Assembly: GCF_000006565.2 (NCBI RefSeq)
Contig: NC_031472.1
Coordinates: 3,185,885-3,249,884, forward strand
From: Toxoplasma gondii ME49
Taxonomy: Eukaryota; Apicomplexa; Conoidasida; Eucoccidiorida; Sarcocystidae
Length of the DNA: 64,000 nt
Direction of reading: 5' to 3'
How positions within the stretch are numbered: the stretch's first letter is position 1; every line of letters begins with the position of its first letter. Positions 8,996 to 22,383 of this stretch are shown one piece after another. The translations under genes and the position numbers were made by a program. The notes beneath the pieces are model-generated. The model had not been told where the DNA came from and made no database searches. It saw only the letters and a list, made by a program, of their open reading frames with translations.

Positions 8996-11900
8996 CGTGG
9001 CCTCGCGAGATCCTCATGTTTTCTTAGCTCCGTGTGTTTCACCAAGGTGGTAGCCTTTGTTCGGGTAGTAGTTTCCTTTGATTTGCCTCCCATGACAAGT
9101 GGGTACAGCAGGTATGGACATACACGCTTCTTGGAGGCGGAGGCTGAAATCCAGCGAGTGTCTGTCACGCGTCTGCCGTATCGTTGAGCGGCGTGTGTGA
9201 CTGAGTGGAATGCTGACATAAAGCGTCGTCCTTCTGTCGCGAGTCGCATTGGAAGGCACTGGCATTCTCTGCCATGACTATTTAGTGGTGTTGATTCGTA
9301 ACGTGCGACGAAAGGCTGTAGGCGTCCACTGGAGGACCAGAGGGGATTGTGGGGACAAGTGTGGTGGAGTACAGGTGGAGAGCGCGAGGGCGTCACACGG
9401 GTACTTAAGACTCGCGACGGGAGGATCGGTTGGTGGTCTCGTTGAGTGTGGTCTCCACCGTGGCGCAACGACAGTGGCGGTCACCAGCTCAGTTGCGGCA
9501 GATTATTGTTTGTGCGGTGTGGATGCCAGTTACATGCACACTGCGAATGGATCACACAGCCGACCGAAGGCGGCGAGTGCACCTGCACAGCAGCGAAGGT
9601 GGTGATGGCTTCTGACAACGCACAACACAACGTGTTGAGTGAAGGCGTGGGGGCTTCCGTCTCAGGTGTTTCAGTATCCACATGATTCATGAGTCATGAG
9701 GAGCTCGTCAGCGCACCTACCTGATCCGCACGTCCTGCAGCACCGTTGCTAGTGGTCACTGTTTGGGTTAACAGCGCTGGCATGTGGTTTTTGTACAGAG
9801 ACAAACAGTAAAAACTACATCGTCCACTAGACCGCGAAATGTGTACTGCAGTTTCCTGCGGAAGTGAATTGTGTCTGCGTCGTGACGGAGAGGTGGCGCC
9901 GGCGTGTTGGTCGCAGTTGATGGATGGGGAATGATCCAGGCAATGTTCAGTTCCAGTTTGTAAATGCGTCAGAATCTTTCTAACAATTGAACGGAATGAG
10001 CACTACCACGGCGCGCGCGCGTCCGCCTGGTGGCAAGTGTCCGACCTTCGTACTCTGCTCGTGGTCCGTGGGTGTATGCTCACAGTTTGAGGAAGTACGG
10101 GAGTTGGGGCCTCTTTTGGCGACAGTCTCCCAAGCCTTACTAGCATTTACTTCTAGAGTTCGCACACACCTTCAAGGTGCTTGGTGCGCCGTCCAAGGAA
10201 CTTAAAAGGACATCATGCGTTAGATCACCATAACGCAATCCTCAACACACCGGAAGCCACGATGGTTCTCTATTCAGTGCCTGCATATGCTGGGAACACT
10301 AGGCGTTGCATCGTCGCAGACATTCATTTCCATATATGATTAGCTGTCCTGCGCCAAATGTTGTGCCTAACTGCAATCTGCTGCAGTCGTTACTCTCAAC
10401 TCGCAGTCCGCGGCTTCACAACGGGTCCAGCATGATCCACAACCGGGAAGCCTCCGCCGAGCATCTGTTCTTTGACAGCGGCGGTGTCGAGTGCCCACGT
10501 GGCACATTCATTCTAACAACTCGTTCACCATGAATGATGAAAGACCATTTCTGTGCAGGCCGACGCGAACTCGACGGTGTCAGGCGAGGTCCCAAAGTAT
10601 GAGAACGGTGGCGGAACGCCTTGGCGTTGCACAACGGGCGAGAGAACAAATTGATGGTTGAATGGACCTGCCCGCGGTGCTGAAGACAGAGACAGGGCAA
10701 CTGGTCGCTTCCAGCGATCAACACCTGCCTCGGGTTTGACCTCTGGTGGGAACAAGTGCCCCGCTCGCAGATAAGAAAAATAGCGAAGCTCAGGGCATCA
10801 CTAGCACCAGATGGACTGGCCGCTTGACTCAAAACTGAGCATACTGGAATTTGTTGTGCGGCACCACGCGGCGCTGCTCAACAGTGAAGTTTTTGTTTCA
10901 GGGAATATTTTGTTTGCATTACATGCCTTACATTGCTTCATATACGACCATTAGCGTGCAAGTTGTCAGTCTCAATGCACATGTAACAAACATCCATTCG
11001 CGTGGCATCTTGTGTCGTCTTTCATCGTCGCAGCAGCCGGTCGGCGGAAGTGTTGTCGCTGTTGCTGGTGATCTCGACTTGACGGGTCTCTTGAAGAGTG
11101 AGCCTGCTATCAAAAATATTGTTGACAACCTCTTTGCACTGCATGTGTGTAAGAGGTCAGACAGGTGATGTATATTGGACGATCGTTGCTTGTTGGCGGC
11201 GTATACGGAAACACTGTAGATGTGCAAAAGCAAATATCGGTAATGGCCACGGCCACTCATCATTCTGGCGTCCATTCGCGTCTCTTCGTGCAGCACTACG
11301 TAGTTATGATCTCATACTGAAGAGAGCTTGTGTGGCACGGAGAAGAAAATGTCTATTTTCGCATGCACTCCATTTATAAAAGTTGCAGTTGGGTTGTGCG
11401 TGCGTTCGTGATTGTGAGGTCCGTGGAACGATACGGACCACTCTTGCCCATTAGCTGTATATGTGGATAGGTTTTGGGTTGGTTGAGGTAGCGCGAAACC
11501 GCTGTGAGAAAAGGATACAAAAAAGAATATGAGACTGTTTTTACGGTGTTGAGCGATGCGTTGTCGGATTATTTATCCAGACACAGAAAGTAAGAAGTGG
11601 CGACAGGCTACGGTGGAACAGTGAAGCTCAAAACAGGTCCGGTGGGGCAGAAGATTTTGACACCGGTTTCACATACGTTCATCCGGTGGATGAAACTGCG
11701 GAGATACAAGGGAACTTTTTGAATGTTCTTATGCACACTGAAAGTTCAGTTGTTCGCGCGTCGTAAGCGCTTCACGTTGAAAAATGCAGTTAGAAGATCT
11801 CTCGTTTTCAAACCGCTACACTGTTTGTCTTGCCTGACACTTTCAGCAGCCTTCTCCTATTCTGTTCCTTCTTATGTTCCGCGTTGTCGCCTAGGCAAAG

Positions 11901-13596
11901 AAAAACAGAGTCGTTCTGCGTCACCGAATTTTCGCCTCGACTCTTGTTCCTTCTATTCACTTGATGCATGAGGTCGTATCACTTTGAAACTATTTCACGC
12001 TATCTGTCTCAGGAGCACCTCACGATTTTAACATTGAAACCTTGGCGTCGTCACTGGCATTGGCTATGCGTTTATGCGAGTATGATGTTGGAGTCAAGCG
12101 TTGTCATGCACGGAGTCTGACGATTGTCTGCCGTGAGTGTGTGGTCACGGCTGTCTCCAGGTGGCTGTTTTCTGTGGCCTCATCACTAGTCGTATCAGTT
12201 GATTGTGCTATAGGTGAAATCTCCAAGAAGAGGTCATGTGAAGAAAGAATAAGAGTAGCGTGTAGGTAAGAGTGGAGCTGAAGGTGAACCGAAAAAGATG
12301 TACGTCAAAGGCACTCATGAACTATGTGAAGGTGTGAGGGGTGGTCGTGTGGTGGAAGCGTTCTCCATTTGTCACAGTCCATCCCAGGGATGACCAGCAA
12401 ATGACGTCGCGGCTTCTGCTTGGCCCTCGCGTTTATATGGTTTTGGCGTTCCGGGCCACACTTTAGGTCGGCGTGAGCGGCTGGGAAACATGCTATTTAG
12501 ATGCAAAGATGGATGACGAATTTGTCGGTATAACACGGTCTCCCACCAAGTATTGCCAAGGGGCATAGGCACGCACGAGGGAAGTGGGACAGGTATACAG
12601 TAGCGGTACAATCGTCATGAAGTGATTTTGGTGCGTTACAAGCAAATAGAACGTGTTTTCTCGTGTTGCGGCATGCTGCGTTGCCGCTATTGTTGTGCCT
12701 TTAGGGCAAGAAATCTAGTTTAGAAAGGAAGAGTGATAAGGTGTAACTGCGATGCTCGACGTACGCCGCCAGGAATAAGGGAAGAAGGAAAAAGAGGTAG
12801 AACTTGACGGTGCGGAAGAGAATGTTAACGTGCTACTGTTGCTAATTCCAGGCAGATGTTTGCCACCTTGGTTTCGACCCGGATGAACGAGCCTCTGGCT
12901 TGCCCACTTATATCCACGGGAAAACGAAGCTGTTGGAGCCGCAAGTTGTTTCCCTGAAGTGAGAGCCTCGGTTTCTCACGTTTGAGTGGCCCCACATGTG
13001 TGTCTCCCTGGGTTATACTGTATCGTTTGCGTCACCCTTGTCCCCACTTGGGCGAATCGGCAGTCGCCGGGAGGACAAGCAACAGGTGAAGGCCACGGGA
13101 TGGAGGAGACAAGTGGAAAATGTACCTGTAGTCTGGAGAGCTCCGTGGCTGAAAAGTCAGCTGATGTGACAAAGCTTTCAGGTGTGCTTGGTTCTTGTCA
13201 TCCTCTTCAACGTTCTGGTCGTTCTACGACGTGATACATTGGTGCGTCCTCGTTGGCATCTTCGCCTCCCGAAATTGCAAAGGAAGGTGGTGAAGAGCGC
13301 GGATCACATCAGGATTTTTTTGCACAGTGGTATAACAAATCTCACCATCACATATTGGGTCTCTGGCAGGCAAATGAGGAATGAACGTAGCAATGAATGT
13401 GGGGAGGAACGGTACAAACATAACCACGTTGTTGTATACCAGTTTTCTTAGTTAAGTGACGATGTAATTTAGCGACCTATAGACAGATGTGAAAACTCAG
13501 ATGGGGGTACTGAATAGTACGAAAAAGAGGGTCTTGCGCAATTACAGTGGTTGTGGACAAAATGTTGCCCTATTCAGCTAGTGTTCTTGTCGCCAA
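8996..13596. other. Low-copy sequence, no identified gene
   Basis: The satellite ends and the sequence is not repeated elsewhere in the window. Frames of 60-160 codons occur on both strands (for example 8986-9468 minus and 10416-10832 minus), as expected by chance at this base composition. A pyrimidine-rich tract ending in CAG near 10901 resembles a splice acceptor, but no matching exon is convincing. I see no RNA gene and no mobile element. Confidence 0.6.
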
Positions 13597-14046
13597 ATGT
13601 GGAGCGGTAGGAACTTGCGGGAAAGAGTACCTTATTGCTCAGATTTTGTTTCCTTCGACGTCAGACGGTGTAGGCCATCGCCTCAACGGAACGCAGAGTT
13701 TTTCAGGCATATAAGGAGAAAATCTCGTCAGGCCTCGACAAAGGAGTTCACACAGAAGGAGTACAGAACACCTGCCGTGGTTGTGACTCAAGAAAAGTGG
13801 TGTGGTCTCTTCTCAGAGCTAGCGGGGCGCAACACTTCTTCAAAACGTTATTTCATGCGCAGCGTGAATCCACTGCCACGGTATGTGCATGTGCCAAACT
13901 TCAATCAACTCGAGGCGCTGTCATTCAGCATGGACAACGGTGAAATATGTCGAGAAAAGGGAAAAAAACAAACTGAGTTTTCGCGTAAATATCCCCACTA
14001 CGGAGCTCTGGTGCTTGCTCGCGTGCTCAGCTTCCTTTGTCATTGA
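13597..14046 (+). CDS. Unidentified open frame, 149 codons
   Basis: An ATG-started frame with a varied, basic composition, a short hydrophobic run near the C-terminus (A-L-V-L-A-R-V-L) and no low-complexity stretch. It lies in low-copy sequence and is among the longer + strand frames there. I recognise no domain, and nothing nearby supports transcription. It may be a single exon, or chance. Confidence 0.15.
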   Translation: MWSGRNLRERVPYCSDFVSFDVRRCRPSPQRNAEFFRHIRRKSRQASTKEFTQKEYRTPAVVVTQEKWCGLFSELAGRNTSSKRYFMRSVNPLPRYVHVPNFNQLEALSFSMDNGEICREKGKKQTEFSRKYPHYGALVLARVLSFLCH

Positions 14047-14453
14047 CTCCATTTGTCTTTAATTTGGCCTTGAATGACTTCAACTTAGAGCTTGCAGTGT
14101 TTTAAGTTAGAGTCCGAATATAGAGTTACGGACTTGCTTCCCTGTCGATCATCGCGGGGAAGTGGGCTATATCTGCAATTTCTGCAACATCGATCCCGAG
14201 CGTCGTACAGACCTGGTCTGTGCCATTCACGTCTATCAGCAGTTCCAGTCTGCTTCGTTCTGACTCCACAATCTTGCGCCATGTTCACTTTAGTGCTGCT
14301 TGTGCATAGCTTTCCGTTGTTGCTCCTTGCTTCATTCCAACGACGTCTTCCCTCCTCCCTTCTTCGGCATTTCTCGACGCATGGGGAAGGCGCTTGTTGC
14401 ATGCTGCTGTTTGCAGCGGTCTACACGTAGCCCATAGATTACTGTTATCACTA

Positions 14454-14720
14454 TTACTTCGATGCTAAAATGATCAGTACCATCGGACTTGGAGTAATCA
14501 CTAATGAGACATGATTATCTAGAAGATTTTCTAGGGAGTGGTTAGCCTCTGGACCATGTTTCGGACCTGCCTTTGGAGCGTTATAGGCACCTGAGTTGGG
14601 CAAAACAATATATTTATGACCTACTTCCCTCCAGTTGTCGACTACATGCGAAGGCTTCATACCAACCAATGACTGGTTGCCATGAATATTCTGGTGACTA
14701 GCACCGCGAGAGTTCCTTCG
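14454..14720 (-). CDS. Unidentified open frame fragment, protein-like composition
   Basis: On the minus strand this frame is open for more than 85 codons, extending upstream of the first ATG at about 14669. The translation has balanced composition, with stretches such as VVDNWREVGHKYIVLPNSG and a run of G, P and H residues. The DNA here looks AT-richer than its surroundings. I could not assign it to cob, cox1, cox3 or any other family. It could be an exon, a fragment of inserted foreign DNA, or chance. Confidence 0.2.
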   Translation of the reverse strand, partial: RRNSRGASHQNIHGNQSLVGMKPSHVVDNWREVGHKYIVLPNSGAYNAPKAGPKHGPEANHSLENLLDNHVSLVITPSPMVLIILASK

Positions 14721-17700
14721 GAGCCGAAAACACGTAGCTGGCCGGCGGTGGAGCCGAAACGCTAGCGAGTAACAAAGGCAGAAGACAGATGATCATGCTT
14801 CCCGTATGCGATCTAGTTCGCGTTATAGGGTTCTATTTAGTATTGCTGGTTCGGGCATAGGTTTTAGCGCTGATACAGATATCCGGTGTCATCTCGTATG
14901 AGCGTGTAACCCCCGCGGTGCCGGGGTTAAGGAAAACATGTTCGAAATGCAAATTTGGCCAGGCTGGTCCTCGTTCATGCTGTGTTCGTGCAGCAACACC
15001 ACCAACGGCAAACTATGGTCGTGTAGTGCGATTACATGACTCCACCGGACGGTCGCGTGTTCCTGGCTACCTTCGTCAGTTCCTGGAGGTACGGATTTTC
15101 AGACGTTGATCGACCTTAGGAGAGGGATGCTTAGAATCAACAGGCATCGTGAACTGAGAACGTGTATGGCTGCAGCGCCTCAACAAACATGTGATGGCTT
15201 CGCGCAGGGTTATGATCGCTTTTGCAATAGGCCAGCCGCGGTACCAGGTGGCGTGGCGCGTCTCATCTCTATCATCACGGTAGCGCCGCCCTTGATAGGG
15301 GTTCGCCGATGTGAGTCGCCTGCCGCGTCTGCCTCCGGGGATCGCTGCTGCGCGGCAGTGTATGCACTGGCTGGAAGTCAGTTATCGGCGGCGATGAGAC
15401 GGTAATACAGGTACGTCATGACATATCTATACATCTTGCGGTTTGCACCGCCGCACTAGGCTTCGCAAGAGCTTCCCCGGTCCCTCGTCTGTTGAATGTG
15501 AGCGCGGCCCAGAGTCGGAATGTGATAACGGGGTTCGGTGGTGCATTGCGTTGCTCGGCCGAGCTGCTTACCCGGCCAAATGCCTTACTTCTTTGTTGGT
15601 CATGACCATTTGTCCAGATGAGCTCGACTGGCACCGTCCACCCTCACTTTTTTGGCGCTGGTTCTCGGTTGTGGCATGCATCGCTGACCTGCTTGGGGGG
15701 GGGGTTGGAGTAGAAAAGTGAGGTGGAGCTCACTCATTGTTGTGTCGCGTACCGTTCTTCGTGAAGAGCCTGCTCGTGGGTCGGCGTTGGGCTGCCGGCT
15801 GCTGCTTGTCGCAGCGAATGGACTGCGACCAGGTAGCGGGTGCGGGCGCGAGGTCGCTTCACCATTTTTCATATTGCACACAGTGCTTAAAATGGTGGCG
15901 CACGCACTGCTGGGGAACTATACTGTCGGACGTGGGGGTGTAGGACAAGCAAAACATTTGACTCTGGTGATCCGGATATGAGGCGCGTGATGCACAGATG
16001 CGGATATCGTGTATGTATGGTTACTCATGAACCACGTGTGGGTGTTGAAAGTGAGATTCGTCGAAGACGGCGTGAAGCGCCATACATTCGAATCCAATTG
16101 ATAATTATGCACGTACGCCTGATGGCCGCCACTCTCTTGACTCCCAGTGTCTTACGGATTGTGACCTTGCTGCACAGACTGCAGGCATATGATCGAGAGT
16201 GTGAATTGATGTGGAGGAGATGTTGTGGATTAGGCAACGGGTGAAGCCGCAGCAGTGGCAGGCGAGGTGTAACGCAGAAGGAAGCAGATTGTGGTCCGTG
16301 GTTGGATGGTCGCGTAGCACGTGGAACGCTCTGTGGAACGAATCATGTCGAGAGCACTACTTGGCAAAGAGTGGTGCTGAGTCCTGCACGGTTGCGTACG
16401 TAATTGTGGTCTAACGTTATTTGGCATACGCACTTCGTGGGGTTTGCGAGGGACAAGCTGTTATCGTTTGGGGAAGATTAAAGTGTGGAATTAGATGGTG
16501 CATGCCCACTGAACAGCGTATGCATCGATGTCATGTCTTGCGCAGTCTTTTGGAAAACCTCTAGCAAAGCAGCACACTAGGTCGAAAGATGCGGCAGTGT
16601 AATGCAAGCACAGTGTGACGTTTCGCCCACCGTTTCAGACATCCGTGGGGGTTCGCTCCCATCATGGCTTCTGTCGCTCATTTCTCTACGTGATGATAAA
16701 CCTCGGCGATTAGATAGTCATATAAGTGGCGCATAATGAGCAGCTGACTGTGGAGATTGTGCCGCCGGCAAGATCCTAGTTGGAGGTTTGTTCGGGCGGA
16801 CAGATGGAATACAGGGGTGAATGCGGACGAGGTGTTTGAGAAGCGCCTTCATCTACAGATTTCTGAAGGAGCCACAGCGGATGTCATCAGACGCTGGGCA
16901 TACACAGTTGTCGCGTCAGTTGCAGTGTGCAGAATGACGAATTGAAAATCCGCATGCATATCGTGTCACTGTCAGGGTGTCGTGTGCAATCGAGGTATTC
17001 AAAGGTTGCTACACCTGGTGAGGTGTTTTGCTCATTCGAATCGATGAAACTAGCTTTATTATGGTGCGCTTGGTGGTATTGTGCAACGAAAGAAATCCGG
17101 TCTCCGCAGAACAATCGAAAGAGAGTGGTCTTCACAAGCATACATCGATTAGCCTTTTATATTCCTCTCTTGGCCAGTGATCGTTATTCGTCGCGATGTC
17201 GCAGAAGACCGTTGTGATCCGGGTAATAGTGGGATCGGTCGTACGTGGGACGGGGTGCCAAGTGCAGCTCGTTCACCTCGCGTACGTTGCTGGTTTCGAT
17301 TGTTGGGTTAAACAGGTTTCCAATGTGGCTTGTTTCCAGAAACCAACGAAGAGATGCCCTCCATGGAGGTAAGAGAAGGCTAACATGAGTGTTCTTGCAA
17401 CAATTGACGACCGGCGTGAGGAAGATGCCGTGTCCGACTCCATCACTACTGGCGGTAGAATAAGCAGAACCAGTGTCAGACTGCCTGCGTAGGTGCTGCC
17501 CTGAAACGAGTGGGTGGAGACAATGTGTAGCGGCAGGGAGTGGGATGAAGAGAGGCGCGACAAGGTGCAGGCCACGCCATTCTCTTCGCGATGATATTGG
17601 GACTGTCGCAACGTCTGGGCAGGCACGATGCACGACGAGGGGCCAATGCGGGCGACTACCACTAATACATGGGATGGGTACAGTAATATGCATTCCTCTT

Positions 17701-18626
17701 GTTCATAGTCGATGTGGCGTCTATCCCGTCAAGCGGATACAGAAGCAATTTGAAATTTGTCTTCCTTTTGACAATACACGTTGCACATGAACCAGATCTA
17801 TGCTCTCCGCTGAAGACCTAATCCGTTTACGAGATTTTTCAGTCGCGTCCATATTCAGATATACATCTGATTTTCGCTTCCGTAATGAGTTTCTATATAA
17901 CCGCCTCATTATCGAATGCTAGTCCTCTCGCAGATGGTACCACGACGGTGGAATAGAATGATGGTGCGCCGCAACATCATTTGCAGTGTCAGTCTGTGTT
18001 GCCAGCTAGACCCTGCCTGCCTATCTCCAAGCCCTAGGTCTTGCTGTTTTCATCCTGGGATCTCCGTGTGCAGTCCTTGTACTGTCGACACAGCCCCATA
18101 TCATTCTTTCTGTGGGAAGATGTCTGCTTGGAACCTCCAGCGCGCTTTTCTTACAGTCTCTCCAACACTATTACTAGGGGCCTAGCTTGCGATTCTATAT
18201 ACACTGTTTTTTTACCTGCAGGTGCCGATATGCGTGAAGTGTCGTTACCTTTCAGTACCCGTAGAGTCGTTCACCTTCAGCAAAACATGCGCCAACGTGT
18301 ATTCTGGTGGCTTCTGAGGAACAAGAAGAAGCACTCCATACCAGCTTTCTGTGTTCGAAACACGCCGGATCCTGAAGGCAATGGATGTTCGCGGTGAGAA
18401 ACGCAAATGATGAGTCCAAATATGATGGTACAGCGTCGCCCGACTCGACGCGGTTGTGTTATGGCTTTCACGTTTCTACACGAATGAGACAGGCGCCTTT
18501 GAAACACCGTACGCGAGAAGGAAAATGGCGATGCAATACGGATGAAGAGAACTGTGCAGTCGTGAGAGCGGGCGGGTGAGATGAGAGGACTAGGAAACAT
18601 ACAGTTCATGTGCAGGCCATGGTCAG
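14721..18626. other. Low-copy sequence, no identified gene
   Basis: Frames up to 169 codons (17184-17693 minus) are present but carry no recognisable domain and overlap frames on the other strand. A run of about 11 G lies near 15697. A frame at 18041-18397 (+) has a basic C-terminal part and is no better supported. I see no repeats shared with the satellite blocks. Confidence 0.55.
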
Positions 18627-18698
18627 TTGGAGCTGAATACATCGGGGGAGTCATGTACTGAGCGTCTCAGTCAAATTCACGCTCATGTGCTACTGTTT

Positions 18699-18956
18699 AT
18701 GAGGGCGGTCTCGATATGCTTTTGGGTTTCTCCGGCGCACGCCGTAACTAGTATCGAGAATGATCCCGACATCATGGAGGGTGACAGGCGGGTGTCGGCG
18801 GCTTTTTTGAAGAGACTGCTGGTGTCTCGGGTGTTGCGAGATGCGGCTTTGAGCATGCATGCATACCAGTTGGAAGAAGCGGACGCCGCGCGATCTGGAC
18901 TAGCATGTAAATCCGTGTCGTTGTTCAGTTGGATGTCGCAGAAATCAACACCTTGA
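18699..18956 (+). CDS. Small open frame with signal-peptide-like start, 85 codons
   Basis: Starting at the internal ATG at 18699, the product begins M-R-A-V-S-I-C-F-W-V-S-P-A-H-A, a short hydrophobic run ending in A-H-A. That would suit signal peptidase cleavage before V-T. The rest (about 70 residues) is charged and mainly helical in character. An upstream in-frame ATG at 18627 would add 24 residues. No family is recognised. Coccidians have many small secreted proteins, but that is general knowledge and not evidence for this one. Confidence 0.2.
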   Translation: MRAVSICFWVSPAHAVTSIENDPDIMEGDRRVSAAFLKRLLVSRVLRDAALSMHAYQLEEADAARSGLACKSVSLFSWMSQKSTP

Positions 18957-20383
18957 GAAACTCTCTACTAGCCCTTGTAGATTAAATTTCTATCAATGTT
19001 TCCTCCGACTGCTTCACGTTTGCCAGGTTGCTTATTTCATGCCGCTGGTGGTACCCGGCCGTGCAAAATAGTGTCGACGTCGGCTTGAAGATGACTGCGT
19101 GACTGTGAGTTACTAGAACCAAGTTTGACGCCACGCTTGTCCTTGCCAGTGACGGTGTTCATACGATTCAAGCGACATGTGTGCGGCTCGTGGACAGTCT
19201 AGGGAAAGACGCATGACAATACTCATTGTAAGGTGTGGTGTGGGGCAGTGGCGTAACTGTGGAAGGCGAATCCGGAGTATGTGTACGCTAGGGTCGCAGT
19301 TCAATCGGCCATGGTCTTCTGTCATTCGTGTGACCAATATCTCTGAATATGCGCCGACCGAAAATCCAGTGGGAAGCAGGGTGTCTAGTGTTCTGAGGGA
19401 TAGTGTGTCGATGAGGTTGGCGGTGGTGGCGTCTCTCCGCGAAGAACCTGGATATCCGACGATGATGCGGCGGCCGTTGGAATCAAGGAAGACAGTGTGC
19501 GGGTGGTGCGTGGTTGCTATTGCATGCGTCGCCTCGTGAACTGGAGGTCTGGCACCTCGCTGATGTTCACTAGAAGAATAATGTCGGGACGTCAAACTAC
19601 GCCGTAACTTGTGAGGGGGTTGTGAGCCGATAGTCGGCCGTTCGTGGTCGCAACTCTGGTAGCCAGCCATCGTTTTCTACTGCATTGTTTTCTAACGAAG
19701 AGAACCTGTTAGGTCTTGTATTTTATGCGCGACTGAGTAGCAGCGTTGGCCTCGTGTCAAATGCGGAGTCGTGATCCTGCCGGCAGTGGAGATAGACGCA
19801 GGTTTCATGCCACCGGGGGGCTGTACACTGATGAGGAACCAGTGCCAGGAAGAGGCATGACAGACTCTTCAGGGCATGTTATGTGTAGCCAGTGTCGAGC
19901 AGGGTTCCATGAATGCAGGCTGCAGACGATGAGTATACAACAGCTGCCCTCGTACACGCTGTCGTACGGTTTCCCGGACTGGTGAGGAATAACCGATACG
20001 AGGGGCATGATGCCAGAAACAGCATAGAAAAGCCTTCAAAGCCTCTTGCTGATTTCCCCCAGTCTTCGTTTTCGAGTGCGGTTACGTGGGAACGAGAAAC
20101 GTCCGGATGGCAAAGCTCTTTGCAGGGAATGCCAATAAACAGTATACGTTTTTTAAGCGCAAGCCCAGGAGTTAACTATGCAGTAGGAAACAGCAGAGCA
20201 TTGGATCAACATTGCTGCCCGTTACCAAGGCAAATCGCAACACTTTAACGGTAGAAACTGTTTGGGCAGGCTGCCAACAAGGAGACTCTTCAGTCCTTCC
20301 TCGCAGCGACTGTGGACGCGGCTTTGGGCACATAAGATTCATGCGTGAGTCGTTCGGAACACGCAGTCTCTTCGTCCATTGAA
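18957..20383. other. Low-copy sequence, no identified gene
   Basis: A 185-codon minus frame (19113-19670) and a 120-codon plus frame (19177-19539) overlap each other, and neither has a recognisable motif. I see nothing else. Confidence 0.5.
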
Positions 20384-21900
20384 TTTACTATTATTAACGC
20401 CGGGGAGCTCCGGCTCTTGCCACCCCGTGAGGCTTGGCATTTGCGAACGCATGATTTCGCCTTTACGAGGCATGATCCTCAGGTTAAGGATCGCCTGATC
20501 TCAGCAGTATATGGAAAGTAAAGTGACAGAGAAGCTGGAGGCGCATACGCTGTAGATTTACTGACCCTTTTCCGGAACTATACCCTGGTGCTGAGTTGTG
20601 GGATCTCTCTGGTGCCTAACGTGCCCCGGCGCCACGTCGGAAAAACACAACAGGTGCTTCAGGAACTCCTCGAATACGCACGCCATCACATAAATGAACT
20701 AGGAACAACCTTCTTTGGTGCAGAGAGGACTTAGAAGTAGATAGCCAGCGCCATCACACTTGAAGTCTGTCATCTGCATGCAACTCAGAGACAGATATTA
20801 CGTGTTTCCACCCGGGCACTCTGGATATATTGCTAAGAAAAAAACGGAAGGATCCCGTCATCATGGGAATTCAGGGACCAGTTACTCGTGACCTTCAAAC
20901 CGTCGCCAGCTCCGGATCACCAAATAACGGATTATTGCTCTCCCGAAGGTGTCGAACTACCTGGTCGGTGCATTGATTCTTAACTCTTTAGAGTGTATGT
21001 GTATTTACGGAGAATCGACGACTGCTGACGAGGTACCCACGACTGCTCACGGTGCCTCATGGTTTGACAAAATGACCTTCAGAGGTCGAATCTTCGGAGG
21101 CCTTTGTTGTGTGCCCTAAGATGCACTTGTGGGACTGCGCAAGCATAGTAGCGATTAGGACATCGCTCGAGTTTTACTGCTGATCAGAAGGAAGAACATG
21201 AGGAAACCCTTGCGAAGGCGATGACAAAAAATTGAACATGGAGGCGACTGCACTAGAACGACGCTTCTGTTTCCTTCACATTGTCCTCAGGAGGTGAAGA
21301 GCACTGGGGAACATCAGCGAGATGCTGACGCACGCGGGATTCTCGGCAACTTTCATGCACCTAGGCGGAGACAGCAACTCCATCAGCGGATCGATGCAAC
21401 AACCGGCACCAGTCCAAAGCTTGTTACGCCACACCACTTAGAAATTTAAGGAAGAGTTTGTTCACGAGGTGAAACCTTAATCAAGACTGGTTTCTCTATT
21501 GTAAGCCCCAGTCCCTCCTCGTCTTGCGCTACCCCACGATGATGGACTTGTGGCATGAGTCAAAAAGAAAAAACACTTTTAGGTATAGCCTTCCGCCAAT
21601 CACACACAGCGTGGTCGGCAAGATTCGCGTCCGCCACGGAGTTACGCTGTTCGCCTTCTGAGACAGATACGTAGACAGCAAAGCGTCAGAGAGCCTGTGG
21701 TCTTCAAAAGGGACATGAGCGCTGCTGAGGTTCTGTAGCGTCAAACAAGAACTCCAAAATTTACGGGCGTCGAAGGACCCGGTTGGTTATTTTACATCTA
21801 AAGACGCTGCAGCGTTCTTCTGTTTCCTGAAGTTCAACAGTGCTTGCCTCAAACTGCTGTCACTCACAGCTGTGGAACAGTGAATCAAACATGTGTGGGG
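20384..21900 (+). pseudogene. Possible decayed coding region (unidentified)
   Basis: In one + frame from 20384 the translation reads in protein-like patches broken by stops at 20519, 20732, 20738, 20834 and 20981. A second frame is open from 20982 to 21117, and another patch is open at about 21477-21657. The patches have balanced composition, for example a hydrophobic stretch near 20565-20600 followed by a helical, charged stretch. No family is recognised. The longest uninterrupted patch is only 70 codons, so chance is a real alternative. Confidence 0.15.
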
Positions 21901-22383
21901 ACGGCAGCCTTGCAGTGACGCAGTGATCTTTGCTTGTTTACCAGGTAGGAGCTGAAGCCGGAGGTGCTCACATATTTACACACTGTCAAGGATCACCTTT
22001 GTAGAACCGTATCGACGCAATTGGTCCAAAGGCAGAAATTACATTAAGGGGTTCGAAACATGTAGACTCTGAAAGTGAAATGGGCGGTTCGCCGAGATCT
22101 GGCGTTTTCGATTTTCGCGACTGGGTGCGTCCCGGCACTCCCCGATCCCAGATATCAGGGATATCGTTGTCGAGTTCTCTTGCATTGACAGTTTGTTTAA
22201 CATCACGTCACTCCTGCAGGGTCGGGCATACTCTATCTCATGTTGGTTTTGAGCACCAGAAAAACAAAAATACTTCATTACACGTTGCTCCTGGGAGTAC
22301 CAGAAGCCAGCATTGGGACTTGATGCCTTCATAACATTTGCCCACTTGCATAATCTGGTGCTTTACACCAGATACGATGCATG

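Noticed and set aside
20384..21117. A recognisable decayed gene
   Set aside because: The patches look protein-like, but stops are only moderately rarer than expected, the frame must be shifted, and no family is recognised. Kept only as a low-confidence pseudogene.
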